Shown: positions 16,626 to 24,937, numbered from the stretch's first letter. The stretch: DNA of 62,353 bases from Nitrospira sp. (GCA_016788885.1 JAEURX010000047.1:1-62353); one strand, 5' to 3'. Notes: generated by a model not told the origin, from the sequence alone. Numbers and translations are program-made.

Positions 16626-17573
16626 ATGGGACGAAAATATGACCTCGTCGATGTCATGGCTGCCATCGGACTGGTAGCGACCTTGTTTGGAGGATATCTA
16701 CTCGTGACGGCTGCCGATGGATTCTGGCAGGCTCCCAGTACTCCCCGTATGAGCAGTGCCATCGCCGGGACCGACCCTGCCGCCGGAATGCAGTATCTGC
16801 AGCCGGTGCTCGGGCAAGCGATCGTGCAGGACCTGTTGCTTGATCGGGAGGCCGAGGCGGTGCTGTCCGCTTCCAGTATGGAGTTAAATCGTGCAGTCGT
16901 GGAATCACAAGCTATGGAGACGTCTATCCTGAGTCCCTTGGTGGTCGCGGAATTGCGCGCCTACGGACAGGACGTCGATCATCGTGCGCGTATGCAATAT
17001 GTCATGGGCAAGTCCGTGGTGAATCAGACCAGGCGAGGAATCTTCAGCGGGATCTTGTCTGTGGAGCAGGACGGTGGAGAGTTCAATCGCAACCTGATTC
17101 GTACGGCCGAATTGACGGGACAACGGATGCATGACGAGTTCGTCGCGACCAGGCAGGCGGCGCTGGGACGGTCGATCGTCGATGCCATTGTGGACGAAGA
17201 ACGGATGACCGCGGCGTCGCAGGAACGGGTCGGTCGAGCTGTCGTCCAGGTGACGCAGGCGCAGGAAGGGTATGCCGAAGCCAAGGCGGAGCGGCAGATT
17301 CAGCTGGCGAGCGCGACGGTCGCGGCGGTTCGTACCGATGCGTTGATGGATCGGTTGGCGCGGCTGGAGGAGATGTCGCAGGAACGGACGATGGTCTCGT
17401 ATCACAGGAATGCGACCGCAGATGTCTCGCGCGGATTACTGATCCTGGCCTGCGTGGGTCTGATCGCCTTGTTCGTCGGCGGGTTGGCGTTCAGCACGCG
17501 CAAGGACGAGATGCAGAGCATCCCGATCTGGAAGCTGGACACGCTACTGCACTTGCACCGGTCGGGACGATAA
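16626..17573 (+). CDS. Two-helix membrane protein with long helical middle
   Basis: 315 residues of unknown function. One membrane segment lies near the N-terminus (residues about 11-31, VMAAIGLVATLFGGYLLVTA) and one near the C-terminus (about 267-290, GLLILACVGLIALFVGGLAF). Between them is a mostly helical, Glu/Arg/Gln-rich stretch likely to form coiled coil. A good ribosome-binding site (GGAAGGAGGGTGCC) precedes the ATG. A perfect hairpin and a 40-residue membrane microprotein follow directly, suggesting a small membrane operon. No conserved catalytic motif was recognised. Confidence 0.75.
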   Translation: MGRKYDLVDVMAAIGLVATLFGGYLLVTAADGFWQAPSTPRMSSAIAGTDPAAGMQYLQPVLGQAIVQDLLLDREAEAVLSASSMELNRAVVESQAMETSILSPLVVAELRAYGQDVDHRARMQYVMGKSVVNQTRRGIFSGILSVEQDGGEFNRNLIRTAELTGQRMHDEFVATRQAALGRSIVDAIVDEERMTAASQERVGRAVVQVTQAQEGYAEAKAERQIQLASATVAAVRTDALMDRLARLEEMSQERTMVSYHRNATADVSRGLLILACVGLIALFVGGLAFSTRKDEMQSIPIWKLDTLLHLHRSGR

Positions 17574-17579
17574 CGGCGT

Positions 17580-17612
17580 CCCCCTGGGAATCGATGGACG
17601 ATTCCCAGGGGG
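17580..17612 (+). other. Perfect 14-bp hairpin
   Basis: CCCCCTGGGAATCG (17580-17593), a 5-base loop and the exact reverse complement (17599-17612). It starts 7 bases after the stop of the membrane protein gene. No T-tract follows, so it is not a standard intrinsic terminator; it may stabilise the upstream RNA 3' end or limit read-through into the microprotein gene. Confidence 0.7.
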
Positions 17613-17627
17613 CTGAGGAGGGTGACC

Positions 17628-17750
17628 ATGTCGTGGGAAAACTGGGCTGTGGCGATCGGCCTCGGCGCGCTCTTGATGATGTTCTTCGTGCTGATGGAAA
17701 TGTTCTTCGCCGGCCCTCGCCATCCGTTGGATCACTCGCAGCATAAATAG
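17628..17750 (+). CDS. 40-residue single-helix membrane microprotein
   Basis: MSWENWAVAIGLGALLMMFF is followed by VLMEMFFAGPRHPLDHSQHK: one hydrophobic helix and a short His-rich tail (three His in the last ten residues). The ribosome-binding site GGAGGG is at good distance. It follows the 315-residue membrane protein by 54 bp, with a hairpin between. Too short for domain assignment; function unknown, possibly a small subunit or regulator of its neighbour. Confidence 0.65.
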   Translation: MSWENWAVAIGLGALLMMFFVLMEMFFAGPRHPLDHSQHK

Positions 17751-17835
17751 TCGGTCGCGGTGAGGACGAAGGGCGACGGGCTCGTTGCGCATCGAGAAAC
17801 GGCGCGTCATCCCCGTCGTTATGAAGTTGAGGTGT

Positions 17836-18177
17836 TCAATTTAGGCAGGACCAGAGGCCCGGGAGCATCACTTTGGCCATGGCTTTGAGTTCCGATTCTG
17901 ATTGAGGCGGGACTCCCGAGAGAGCGATGCCGAAGTCGTGTCCTTTCGACCAACGGACCGTTGCTCTACGCACAAGCATGGGCGTGTCCGGAGTCGGTTG
18001 GATGACAATGACGACCAACTCCATGCCCACCGTGACCGCTTCCCTTCCTCGAATCCGTCCCCCGACATTGGTAAAATCTTCGGTGACACCGATGGTCTGA
18101 AATGCGCCATTCGAATAGTAGATCGGGTATTGGACGTGGATGCGTTTGGTCCCACGGTCACGATATGCCGTATTCAT
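17836..18177 (-). CDS. PilZ-domain protein
   Basis: 113 residues that are essentially one PilZ-like beta-barrel. It begins RGTKRIHVQYPIYYS, then VTEDFTNVGGRIRG (in place of the usual D-x-S-x-x-G), GMELVVIVIQP and VRRATVRWSKGHDFGIAL. The RxxxR part of the c-di-GMP motif is weak (RGTKR), so nucleotide binding is uncertain. Two more PilZ proteins are encoded at 61183-61943. Its start overlaps the end of the VanZ-like gene by 20 bp, implying cotranscription. Confidence 0.8.
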   Translation of the reverse strand: MNTAYRDRGTKRIHVQYPIYYSNGAFQTIGVTEDFTNVGGRIRGREAVTVGMELVVIVIQPTPDTPMLVRRATVRWSKGHDFGIALSGVPPQSESELKAMAKVMLPGLWSCLN

Positions 18178-18682
18178 GTCGATTCGATTCCTTTCGTCCG
18201 CCGGTACGTGTTCTTCCTTCTCTCCGCAAGCATCGCTTCAGGAGAGAGCCTGCGGGTTGCTGATACCACATCAGTGCGGCGGCCATGAGGCCGCCCATGC
18301 AATCATGTACGATGTCGGGGAGGGACGCTTCACGGCTGGGAGTTGTTCCCTGTGCGACCTCGGTCCAAATTCCAAAAACTACAGTGAAGAAGACCCCAAC
18401 CGGGGCGGCGTACGGCAACGGCCATCCGCGCCGACGCAATCCCCAGATGACCAACCAGGTGAGCATGCCGTAGGCGGGGATGTGCGCCTCATCGCGCCAG
18501 TTTGTCGGCACGATGTCGATGATGTGTCCGGTTACCCCCATGCCTGGTGCAGCTACGGCGAGCCCCAGGAGTAACACCATGTACCCTATGATGACGGCAC
18601 CGACGAACAACATGTGTGGGATCGTCTCCGGCAACGGCTTGTAACCAGCGGAGAGTACCGTGCAGTGTGGAAGAATCACCAT
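18158..18682 (-). CDS. VanZ-like membrane protein
   Basis: 174 residues with four predicted membrane helices. WRDEAHIPAYGMLTWLVIWGLRRR, then a loop and FTVVFGIWTEVAQGTTPSREASLPDIVHDCMGGLMAAAL, fit the VanZ/YcaK-type pattern, including the E-x-x-Q and the D-x-x-x-N/D-x-x-G motif of the last helices. Known VanZ proteins confer low-level teicoplanin resistance, but most homologues have no known role. The C-terminal 30 residues are basic and overlap the PilZ gene start. Confidence 0.75.
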   Translation of the reverse strand: MVILPHCTVLSAGYKPLPETIPHMLFVGAVIIGYMVLLLGLAVAAPGMGVTGHIIDIVPTNWRDEAHIPAYGMLTWLVIWGLRRRGWPLPYAAPVGVFFTVVFGIWTEVAQGTTPSREASLPDIVHDCMGGLMAAALMWYQQPAGSLLKRCLRREGRTRTGGRKESNRHEYGIS

Positions 18683-18778
18683 CAGCCGTTCGGCCGAAGC
18701 GCTAGTGCTTTGGAGGGGCGGAGTTCGCGAGAGATCGGGGAACGTTGCGGGGCGTCGGAGCGGGCGGGCTGGGGTGTT

Positions 18779-19291
18779 TCAACCTTTTTTGTCGGGGGTC
18801 TGGTGATGCCACTCGTTGGGTGTGCTCGCGTAGGCCTGATAGGCCTGGCCGAATCCGAGTACCAGATGCGCATCCTGCATCTTCAGCTCCCACAAGGCAA
18901 AGTCGCCGAACCCGAACATCATCTTCGACTGGGGGAACTTCTTCAGATATCGTGTTTTGACCGACTCATAGGCGTCGTGTTCGACGGGGAGGAGGCTTGC
19001 GGTTCCCATCAAATTTAGCCGTTGCAGGGCCAGGGGGTTTTTCTCCGGCTCATCGGGTTCCGCAATGAACAGACTGACACGAGAATCCTTCAACAAATGT
19101 TGGGTATGCAGCGCCAGGCGGCTGAGGTGGAGGTAGACATGCGACCAATCCTTGTCCAGCAGATAGGGGACATGTGAGCCAAACGGGTGTCCGTTTCTGA
19201 GGGTCAGCAGGACGCCGGTTCGCAACTGTGCGATCAGCTGTTCGTAGGCGGCTTGAATTTCCTCATTTGGCTTGGGCTCTTGCATCGGCAT
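18779..19291 (-). CDS. Pyridoxamine 5'-phosphate oxidase-like flavin-binding protein
   Basis: 170 residues, a split-barrel PNPOx-like/HugZ-type domain: GVLLTLRNGHPFGSHVPYLLD, then HLSRLALHTQHLLKDSRVSLFIAE and LMGTASLLP, and a C-terminal LVLGFGQAYQ. Such proteins bind FMN, F420 or heme. The true substrate cannot be told from sequence and it need not act in vitamin B6 synthesis. A strong ribosome-binding site (GGGAGGTGACACG) precedes the ATG. Confidence 0.8.
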   Translation of the reverse strand: MPMQEPKPNEEIQAAYEQLIAQLRTGVLLTLRNGHPFGSHVPYLLDKDWSHVYLHLSRLALHTQHLLKDSRVSLFIAEPDEPEKNPLALQRLNLMGTASLLPVEHDAYESVKTRYLKKFPQSKMMFGFGDFALWELKMQDAHLVLGFGQAYQAYASTPNEWHHQTPDKKG

Positions 19292-19460
19292 CGTGTCACC
19301 TCCCTCGGTTCATTGTAGCTGGCCGTTCGCAATTGTCCAGCGGGAGCGGCATGCGCTCGAGCATGCCGCTCATCCCGCTTTGCCTGGCGCAACACAGCAG
19401 GATATGATGGAGCGGCAAACGACCAATGGACCGGCCGAGACGGGAAGGGAGAGGCAGACG

Positions 19461-19862
19461 ATGAAACAGTGGCACTGGGGCGTGATGGTAGCAGGGGTAT
19501 GTATGTCGATCGGGCTGACCGGCTGTGGCGGAAAGCACGCGGAGATCAAAGAAGACCGGCTGACCGTCGGACGGGTACAGGGCGAAGTGAAGGTCGGCAT
19601 GTCGGCTGCGCAGGTGGCTGAATTGCTGGGCTCGCCGAATATCGTGACCACGGACGACAAGCGCCGTGAGGTGTGGATCTACGACAAGGTCTCGACCGAT
19701 CGTGTCGACACGTCGAGTTCTACCTACGCCGGATTGATTATTCTGGGCGCGAACTCCAGCGACCATTCCAGTTCGCAGCGTCAACGGACCTTGACGATCA
19801 TCATCAAATACGACGAAGAGAAGAAGGTTCGCGATTTTGCCTACAACTCGACGCAGTTTTAA
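19461..19862 (+). CDS. BamE/SmpA-like lipoprotein
   Basis: 133 residues with a lipoprotein signal ending LTGC. The mature part has VKVGMSAAQVAELLGSPNIVTTDDKRREVWIYDK, the G-M-x-x-x-x-V-x-x-x-L-G-x-P...W-x-Y pattern of the SmpA/OmlA (BamE) domain. True BamE is part of the outer-membrane assembly machine; this protein's Ser-rich middle (SSSTYAGLIILGANSSDHSSS) is unusual, so an exact BamE role is not claimed. Its end overlaps the next lipoprotein gene by 26 bp and it heads a run of four lipoproteins. Confidence 0.75.
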   Translation: MKQWHWGVMVAGVCMSIGLTGCGGKHAEIKEDRLTVGRVQGEVKVGMSAAQVAELLGSPNIVTTDDKRREVWIYDKVSTDRVDTSSSTYAGLIILGANSSDHSSSQRQRTLTIIIKYDEEKKVRDFAYNSTQF

Positions 19863-20457
19863 GCCGACGGTTCAAGTGGGAGCGCGAGTCGTGGCGGCCA
19901 TCGTCGTTGCCCTGGGTTGGCCGCTGGTGGTGAGCGGGTGTGCTCAGCAGCGGGCTCAACCGGCTGAGTTTTTTCAATTGACGCCGGAAAGCAGCGCGAA
20001 TCGAGCCATGCAAACGCGGGTGTTCGAGACTCCCACCGATCACGAATTGTTGTCGGCCTCGGCGGCCGCCCTGCAGGATCTCGGATTTCAGATCGAGGAG
20101 AGTGTGGGGGAGGTGGGGTTCCTGCGGGCGGCGAAAGAACGGAGTGCGCGCGAGTACGGGCAGTACCGGAATCGGTTTTTCGTGTGGCTGCTGACGCTCG
20201 GCCATGTCCTCATTCCAATCGACCTGCACCAGAAGATTGCGGCGACCATCGTGGCCAGGCCCGTCGCCGAAGACCACTCGCGGCACGAGGTGCGGATCAT
20301 CTTCTATCGCGTGGTGTGGAAAGGGGACGGGCAGGCCGACCGCAATTACATCCCGCCGGGCGAACAACAAATGGAGATGATTCGCGATCAGGACATCTAT
20401 CAGCAATTTTTTGCGAAACTCTCCAAGGCGGTCTTCCTGGAGCCGCATGCAATCTAA
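19837..20457 (+). CDS. Lipoprotein, tandem family member 1
   Basis: 206 residues with a signal peptide and VSGC lipobox. Shared core with the next two genes: TRVFET...AALQDLGFQIEES...G and a C-terminal YQQFFAKLSKAVFLEP. This member has an extra segment in the middle (YRNRFFVWLLTLGHVLIPIDLHQKI) that may touch the membrane. Function unknown. The start is inside the previous gene, suggesting translational coupling. Confidence 0.75.
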   Translation: MPTTRRSFKPTVQVGARVVAAIVVALGWPLVVSGCAQQRAQPAEFFQLTPESSANRAMQTRVFETPTDHELLSASAAALQDLGFQIEESVGEVGFLRAAKERSAREYGQYRNRFFVWLLTLGHVLIPIDLHQKIAATIVARPVAEDHSRHEVRIIFYRVVWKGDGQADRNYIPPGEQQMEMIRDQDIYQQFFAKLSKAVFLEPHAI

Positions 20458-20469
20458 GCGCGAGGACAC

Positions 20470-20907
20470 ATGAACTGGACGTGGAGCTTTCAGGCGATGG
20501 TGCTGGCGGGGGGCATGATACTGCTACACGGGTGTGTCGCGCCGGAGCCTCGGCAGGAACTCTTCGCGCCGACCGATGCACAAATGAAAATCCGGAGCGC
20601 GCAGACGCGTTCGTTCGAGGTGAAAGATCAGACCGTCGCCATGCGAGGGGTCATTGCGGCCTTGCAGGATCTGGGGTTCATCATCGAACGGGCCAACGAA
20701 CCGCTCGGACTCGTCACGGCGGCCCGCTTCGCCGAACCCAACTATTACGACGTGCTCGGCGTCACGGTGACGGTGCGGGCCCAGGAGGCCGGGAAGACCA
20801 TGATTCGGGCCAATGCGATCTATAACAGTAAGCCCATCGACGATCCCAAGGTCTATCAGAATTTCTTTGCGGCGGTCGAGCGGTCGTTGTTTTTGGTGAA
20901 GGATTAG
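20470..20907 (+). CDS. Lipoprotein, tandem family member 2
   Basis: 145 residues with lipobox LHGC. The minimal member of the family: TRSFEVKDQTVAMRGVIAALQDLGFIIE, a short beta segment with VTVTVRAQEAGKTMIRANA and the end VYQNFFAAVERSLFLVKD. It starts 12 bp after member 1 and ends 3 bp before member 3. Unknown function. Confidence 0.75.
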   Translation: MNWTWSFQAMVLAGGMILLHGCVAPEPRQELFAPTDAQMKIRSAQTRSFEVKDQTVAMRGVIAALQDLGFIIERANEPLGLVTAARFAEPNYYDVLGVTVTVRAQEAGKTMIRANAIYNSKPIDDPKVYQNFFAAVERSLFLVKD

Positions 20908-20910
20908 CCG

Positions 20911-21519
20911 GTGCGGCGTCTGTTGCGCTCAGAAACGATCAGCACAGGACCTGTCAGGTTCGTCCGCGGCCTCGCAATGGCTGGTGTTCTGTTGGTGCTC
21001 CTGTCGGCAGCTGCCTGTTCGCCCTATGAATGGCGTCACGAAAACCAGTGGGAGTCGCGTGATCAGATCTGGCTGTCTGAAGCCAGTCAGGTGAAAGTGC
21101 GAGCCGCGCAAAGTCGTGTCTTCGACACCACCGATCGTCTGAAAACCATCCAGGCAGTCGTGTCGGCGTGTCAGGATCTGGGGTTTGCCGTGGAGGTGCT
21201 CGATGAAACGTTGGGCATCGTCTCTGCTAAGAAGTTCGACGACTATGAATCCTCTCGCCTCCGTGACGCGTCCTATCATCTCTACCGGGACGATGGTCTC
21301 CTCATACTCACGCGGCAGTTCCGAAGCTGGGGCCCCTTTTACCATCGCAGCAATCTTGTGCGCCTGACCGTGACGGTTCGGCCGCGAGGGACGACGCAAC
21401 TGGTCGTGCGGGCCAGCGCGCAGTATTATTTGAAAGCCGTCGAATCTCCTGAACCATACCAACAGTTCTTCCGCACCCTCGAGCAGGCGCTGTTCATACA
21501 GGCAAATATGCTTCAGTAG
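20911..21519 (+). CDS. Lipoprotein, tandem family member 3
   Basis: 202 residues. The N-terminal region is longer than usual before the membrane segment; the lipobox is SAAAC. Core: SRVFDTTDRLKTIQAVVSACQDLGFAVEVL, LVRLTVTVRPRG and the end YQQFFRTLEQALFIQANM. It starts with GTG three bases after member 2. An internal ATG in-frame at 20977 (MAGVLLVLLSAAAC) is a plausible alternative start with a more standard signal peptide. Confidence 0.72.
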   Translation: MRRLLRSETISTGPVRFVRGLAMAGVLLVLLSAAACSPYEWRHENQWESRDQIWLSEASQVKVRAAQSRVFDTTDRLKTIQAVVSACQDLGFAVEVLDETLGIVSAKKFDDYESSRLRDASYHLYRDDGLLILTRQFRSWGPFYHRSNLVRLTVTVRPRGTTQLVVRASAQYYLKAVESPEPYQQFFRTLEQALFIQANMLQ

Positions 21520-21567
21520 GCAGCCTGTGCCCCACGACCGATCTGAACGGCTGGAGTCGATTGAGGA

Positions 21568-22287
21568 CTAGCTGCTCGATTGGCCGACGGCGATCTTCTG
21601 ACCTCCGTTCAGCTTTCCGGACGTGAAGACCGGATCGAGGTTAAACGCGACACTGATGCGAGGTGCGACCCCCCGGTAGGTATTGACCGCATGAAACAGC
21701 CAGCCAGGAAACAGCAGACATTGGCCGGAGGTGGGGGTATACGAGATGCTGGTACCGGCATCATGCAACTCGGTCATGCTGTATTGCAGGTAGGGCGCCA
21801 GCATGCGCGGCAGGCAGCCGCGTGGATCGTAAATCTGTAATTCGCCGCCCTTCGTCTCCTGCGGACACACTTCACCGACATCGACGTAATAGACCCCGGC
21901 CCAAAAACTGCCCGGGTGTGAGTGGGCCGCATTGGCGCCGCCATTCCGTTGTACGTTCGCCCACACCTCGACCACATCCCAATCAGGCCGGCAGCCCCCA
22001 TGCCCGCAGCGTTCAGAGAGAGTCGTGACTTGTTTGGCGACTTCGATCACCGGAGCAAATAACGCGCGTAACGGCTCACCCGCCCACTCCAGCATCGACA
22101 GGTCGTGGGGAGAAGACCAGCCGATGACCTCCGTATCCCGATGGGGCGGAACGGAGGCCTCTCGTTGCAAAATCAACGTGGAGAGTGTTGCGTTGATGCG
22201 TTCGTGGTCAGCCGGAATGAAGGCCAGCAGAGGCGTGGAGAAGAGCGGAGTAATGTGGATCTCGATCTCGGTCGGCATGGAGGACAT
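21568..22287 (-). CDS. Putative 2OG-Fe(II) oxygenase (TIGR02466-like)
   Basis: About 239 residues. The core VWANVQRNGGANAAHSHPGSFWAGVYYVD, followed by GGELQIYDPR and much later GQCLLFPGWLFHAVNTYRG and RISVAFN, matches the double-stranded beta-helix family of putative 2OG-Fe(II) oxygenases: His-x-His in the first motif, the distal His in LFHAV and Arg for 2-oxoglutarate. The substrate is unknown. Start uncertain: ATG at 22287 or 22278; a TTG at 22338 is less likely. Confidence 0.8.
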   Translation of the reverse strand: MSSMPTEIEIHITPLFSTPLLAFIPADHERINATLSTLILQREASVPPHRDTEVIGWSSPHDLSMLEWAGEPLRALFAPVIEVAKQVTTLSERCGHGGCRPDWDVVEVWANVQRNGGANAAHSHPGSFWAGVYYVDVGEVCPQETKGGELQIYDPRGCLPRMLAPYLQYSMTELHDAGTSISYTPTSGQCLLFPGWLFHAVNTYRGVAPRISVAFNLDPVFTSGKLNGGQKIAVGQSSS

Positions 22288-22472
22288 CCCATACTGCGCT
22301 ACGACCGTCGATTCGCCGCACGGTAGCTGCCCGTGCAAACGAATGTCAACCTAGGGATTTGCCCAGGGTTGGCGATTGTCATCAGGAATGGCCCATCGGG
22401 ATGGGCACGAGTGTATGTATGAGGATCTGCAGCCAAGACCTCCCCGCTGTTCGCGAGAGGCCGACAGCCGGC

Positions 22473-22502
22473 TTGACAGCTCTTCATAGGGAGGCCTAGC
22501 CT
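22473..22502 (+). promoter_or_regulatory. Possible promoter for the 60-residue protein gene
   Basis: Consensus -35 TTGACA (22473-22478), 18-base spacer, weak -10 TAGCCT (22497-22502). It lies about 90 bp upstream of the ATG at 22592. Confidence 0.4.
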
Positions 22503-22591
22503 GAATCGACGAGTGGGTGTGCTCTCACTTGGGGGCACGGCCGTCAGTGTCGGTGCAGAATCAGGTGCGCGCCAAGAAAGAGGAGCGAACG

Positions 22592-22774
22592 ATGAAAAAC
22601 GTGGAGATGACCGTTGAGGGAACGCTGTTGACCATCAAGGTGGATTTATCGAAGGAATTCGGGCCGTCGGCTTCGGGGAAGACGATCATCATCGCGTCCA
22701 CTGAGGGCAATGTGACGATTCCAGGGCGAGAGGAGAAGGTCGGATTGAATATCTATCGCAAAAAGCCTGCATAA
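22592..22774 (+). CDS. 60-residue conserved small protein
   Basis: Starts MKNVEMTVEGTLLTIKVDLS and continues KEFGPSASGKTIIIASTEGN, ending with a basic NIYRKKPA. It looks like a small, mostly beta protein with no signal peptide; SASGKTIIIAS resembles a P-loop superficially but lacks the full Walker A pattern. A good ribosome-binding site (AAAGAGGAGCG) decides the ATG at 22592. Function unknown. Confidence 0.7.
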   Translation: MKNVEMTVEGTLLTIKVDLSKEFGPSASGKTIIIASTEGNVTIPGREEKVGLNIYRKKPA

Positions 22775-22940
22775 CAAGGTGGGCTGTGATCCGGCGTCGA
22801 GACGTTCGCCTTCCGGCGAGTTTCGTGACGCACTGGATGCAGCCCGATATCCTGCTGGATTCTTGTCGTTGAAAAGAGGACAATGGCTCACAGAGCGCGG
22901 GAACGGTCGTATCAAGACCTCTTCGGTTTCGTTGACCGCC

Positions 22941-24467
22941 ATGCTGATGTCCACGCCACTGGCTGCGCAGCCCTCTCCCACGATCCTCGTCGTGGATGAC
23001 GATCCCGACATTACACTCGTCCTGCAGGATCTTCTCGAACATGCCGGATATCGCGTGCAGGTGGCAGGGACTGGCGCGGAGGCTCTCACCAAGGTCAAAG
23101 CCGAGTCTATCTCCGCGGTGCTGCTGGATCTGATGCTCCCTGACATGGACGGGCTCTCTGTGTTGGCACTCCTCAAAGAACACGATCCGCTGTTGCCGGT
23201 GATCATGCTGACCGCGTTTGTCGAAGTGGCGAAGAAACATGCGTCTCTCACCGAAGGGGCCTTCGGGTATCTCACCAAACCCTATGACGGGGAAGAGGTG
23301 AAAGCGCTGATCAAGCGGGCCGTCGGGGTCAAACATCTGTCCCTGGAAGCCGCCTCGGCCAGGCAAGCACTCACCGCCAGCGAAGAGCGGTTTCGAGAGG
23401 TCGTCCAGACGGCTCCTGATGCGATCGTGCTGGCCAATGGCGAGGGGGCCATCTTGTCATGGAACAGCGCGGCCGAGCGCCTGTTCGGCTATCCTGCCGT
23501 TGAGATCCTGGGGCAGTCCTTGACGCGGATCATGCCGGAACGGTACCGGGCCGATCATGAGCGGGCACTGGCGAGAGTGCGGACGACCGGTGATCTGCGA
23601 CTGAAGGGCACTGTCGTCACGATGCACGGCTTGCACAAGGACGGCAGGGAATTTCCGATTGAAATGTCGCTCAGCAGTTGGATGTCCGGCGGGCAACGTG
23701 TGCATTGCGGCATTGTGCGGGACATTACGGCGCGCAAAGAGGCGGAGGCGCGCCTGCTCCAACAGCAGATCGAGCAACAGGTTCTCTTGGATTTAATCCC
23801 GGCCATGGTCTGGTACAAGGATTCGCACAATCGTATTGTGCGCGCGAATCGCCGTGCCGCCGAGTCCTTGCACAAAACCGTCGCCGAGATTGAAGGGCGT
23901 CACACCGATGAGTTTTATCCTGAGGAGGCCGAGCGGTATCATCAGGACGATTTGGAAGTGATCGTGTCAGGTCGGGCGAAACTCGGTATCGTTGAGCCGT
24001 ATCAAACGGGCTCCGGTGAAAAACGCTGGGTGCAGACCGACAAGGTTCCGTATCTGGACACGAAGGGCAATGTGATCGGGGTGTTGGTGTTTGCACAGGA
24101 TATTACGGAGCGAACACGGCAGGAGGCAGCCTGTCGGGAACGGGAAGAGTTGCTGCGTCTCGTGATGGCGGCATCGGTAAATAGTCTTCTCGTGTCGGAT
24201 GCCGAGGGGAAGATTGTGTGCGCGAACGCTGCTGCCGAACAGCAATTCGGGTACGAGACTGACGAGCTACGCGGCCGGCTGCTCGCACAGGTCTTCGTCG
24301 ATCCGCCTCGTGATCAAGGCCTGGGGACGGAGATGAGCGCGGATCAGCGAGTGGGCAGGCGTAAGGATGGGACAGCATTTCCCGCCGGGGTAGAGGTCAG
24401 GCGGCTGGAAACGGCGAAAGGAGTACATCTCGTGGTGGCGGTCACTCCTGCGGATGGGGCGGCATGA
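22941..24467 (+). CDS. Response regulator with three PAS domains and no output domain
   Basis: About 508 residues. A receiver domain (ILVVDDDPDITLVLQDLL; phospho-acceptor Asp in VLLDLMLPDMDG; lysine in YLTKPYD) is followed by three PAS modules: one beginning ALTASEERFREVVQTAPDAI and ending IVRDITARKEAEA, a second from LLDLIPAMVWYKD to VFAQDITERTRQ, and a third from LLRLVMAASVNSLLVSD to the end. No histidine kinase, GGDEF, EAL or HTH follows; the stop overlaps the next gene's ATG by 4 bp. The start is uncertain (22941 or 22947); the frame is open back to 22779. Confidence 0.85.
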   Translation: MLMSTPLAAQPSPTILVVDDDPDITLVLQDLLEHAGYRVQVAGTGAEALTKVKAESISAVLLDLMLPDMDGLSVLALLKEHDPLLPVIMLTAFVEVAKKHASLTEGAFGYLTKPYDGEEVKALIKRAVGVKHLSLEAASARQALTASEERFREVVQTAPDAIVLANGEGAILSWNSAAERLFGYPAVEILGQSLTRIMPERYRADHERALARVRTTGDLRLKGTVVTMHGLHKDGREFPIEMSLSSWMSGGQRVHCGIVRDITARKEAEARLLQQQIEQQVLLDLIPAMVWYKDSHNRIVRANRRAAESLHKTVAEIEGRHTDEFYPEEAERYHQDDLEVIVSGRAKLGIVEPYQTGSGEKRWVQTDKVPYLDTKGNVIGVLVFAQDITERTRQEAACREREELLRLVMAASVNSLLVSDAEGKIVCANAAAEQQFGYETDELRGRLLAQVFVDPPRDQGLGTEMSADQRVGRRKDGTAFPAGVEVRRLETAKGVHLVVAVTPADGAA

Positions 24468-24937
24468 ATTTTCGCTTTGCGTTCATCGTTCTGGTTCTCT
24501 GTTTCATCGCCCTATTGCTCGTGGTGGGGATTCGCACGGCGATTCTATGGTTGCGGATTCACTATCCGCTGCGCGCGAATACCATTCTTGCCGGTGCATG
24601 CATCGTGGCGGTTGCCGCGGGCGTGATGCTGGTCGTCGAACTGACGGATCAGCCGCGGTTCCGAGCGCATGATCTGCTGACCCTGCAGGAGCCGGTCGTG
24701 GCAAAGACGGTCCCTGCTGATCGAGGGGCAGGTAGCCTGACGTGCGTGGTGGATGTGCATGAACATCTCGGTGTCGTGGACGTGGACATCGAGCAGGGTC
24801 TGCTGAGAGCGAAGGTGGAAAGTAATAATACCGCCGGACCGGCATTTTGTCCGATCGGATCGGATGTGCGCATCGATCTCACGTGGCTTCATCGTCTGTC
24901 GGTGACCCGTCGACAGACTCAGATGAGCGGCTCCTGA
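24464..24937 (+). CDS. Small membrane protein with NfeD/OB-like C-terminal domain
   Basis: 157 residues: two N-terminal membrane helices (residues about 5-27 and 41-60), then a soluble part SLTCVVDVHEHLGVVDVDIEQGLLRAKVE...PIGSDVRIDLTW. The strand pattern G-V-V-x-V...G-x-x-V-x-I resembles an NfeD-type OB fold, but this is a weak match by eye. It overlaps the REC-PAS protein gene by 4 bp (ATGA), so the pair is translationally coupled and may be functionally linked. Confidence 0.6.
   Translation: MNFRFAFIVLVLCFIALLLVVGIRTAILWLRIHYPLRANTILAGACIVAVAAGVMLVVELTDQPRFRAHDLLTLQEPVVAKTVPADRGAGSLTCVVDVHEHLGVVDVDIEQGLLRAKVESNNTAGPAFCPIGSDVRIDLTWLHRLSVTRRQTQMSGS

Noticed and set aside
16328-16642. 104-residue frame overlapping the start of the membrane protein at 16626
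   Set aside because: Poor ribosome-binding site, no recognisable content, overlaps the start of a better gene.
17580-17612. Reading the perfect hairpin as an intrinsic terminator
   Set aside because: No T-tract follows the stem, so it is reported as a hairpin of unknown role.
18158-18682. VanZ-like protein as evidence of glycopeptide resistance
   Set aside because: No other van genes are present and most VanZ-like proteins are not resistance factors.
22592-22774. P-loop-like SASGKTIIIAS in the 60-residue protein as an ATPase motif
   Set aside because: The G-x4-GK[ST] pattern is incomplete and the protein is too small for a P-loop domain.
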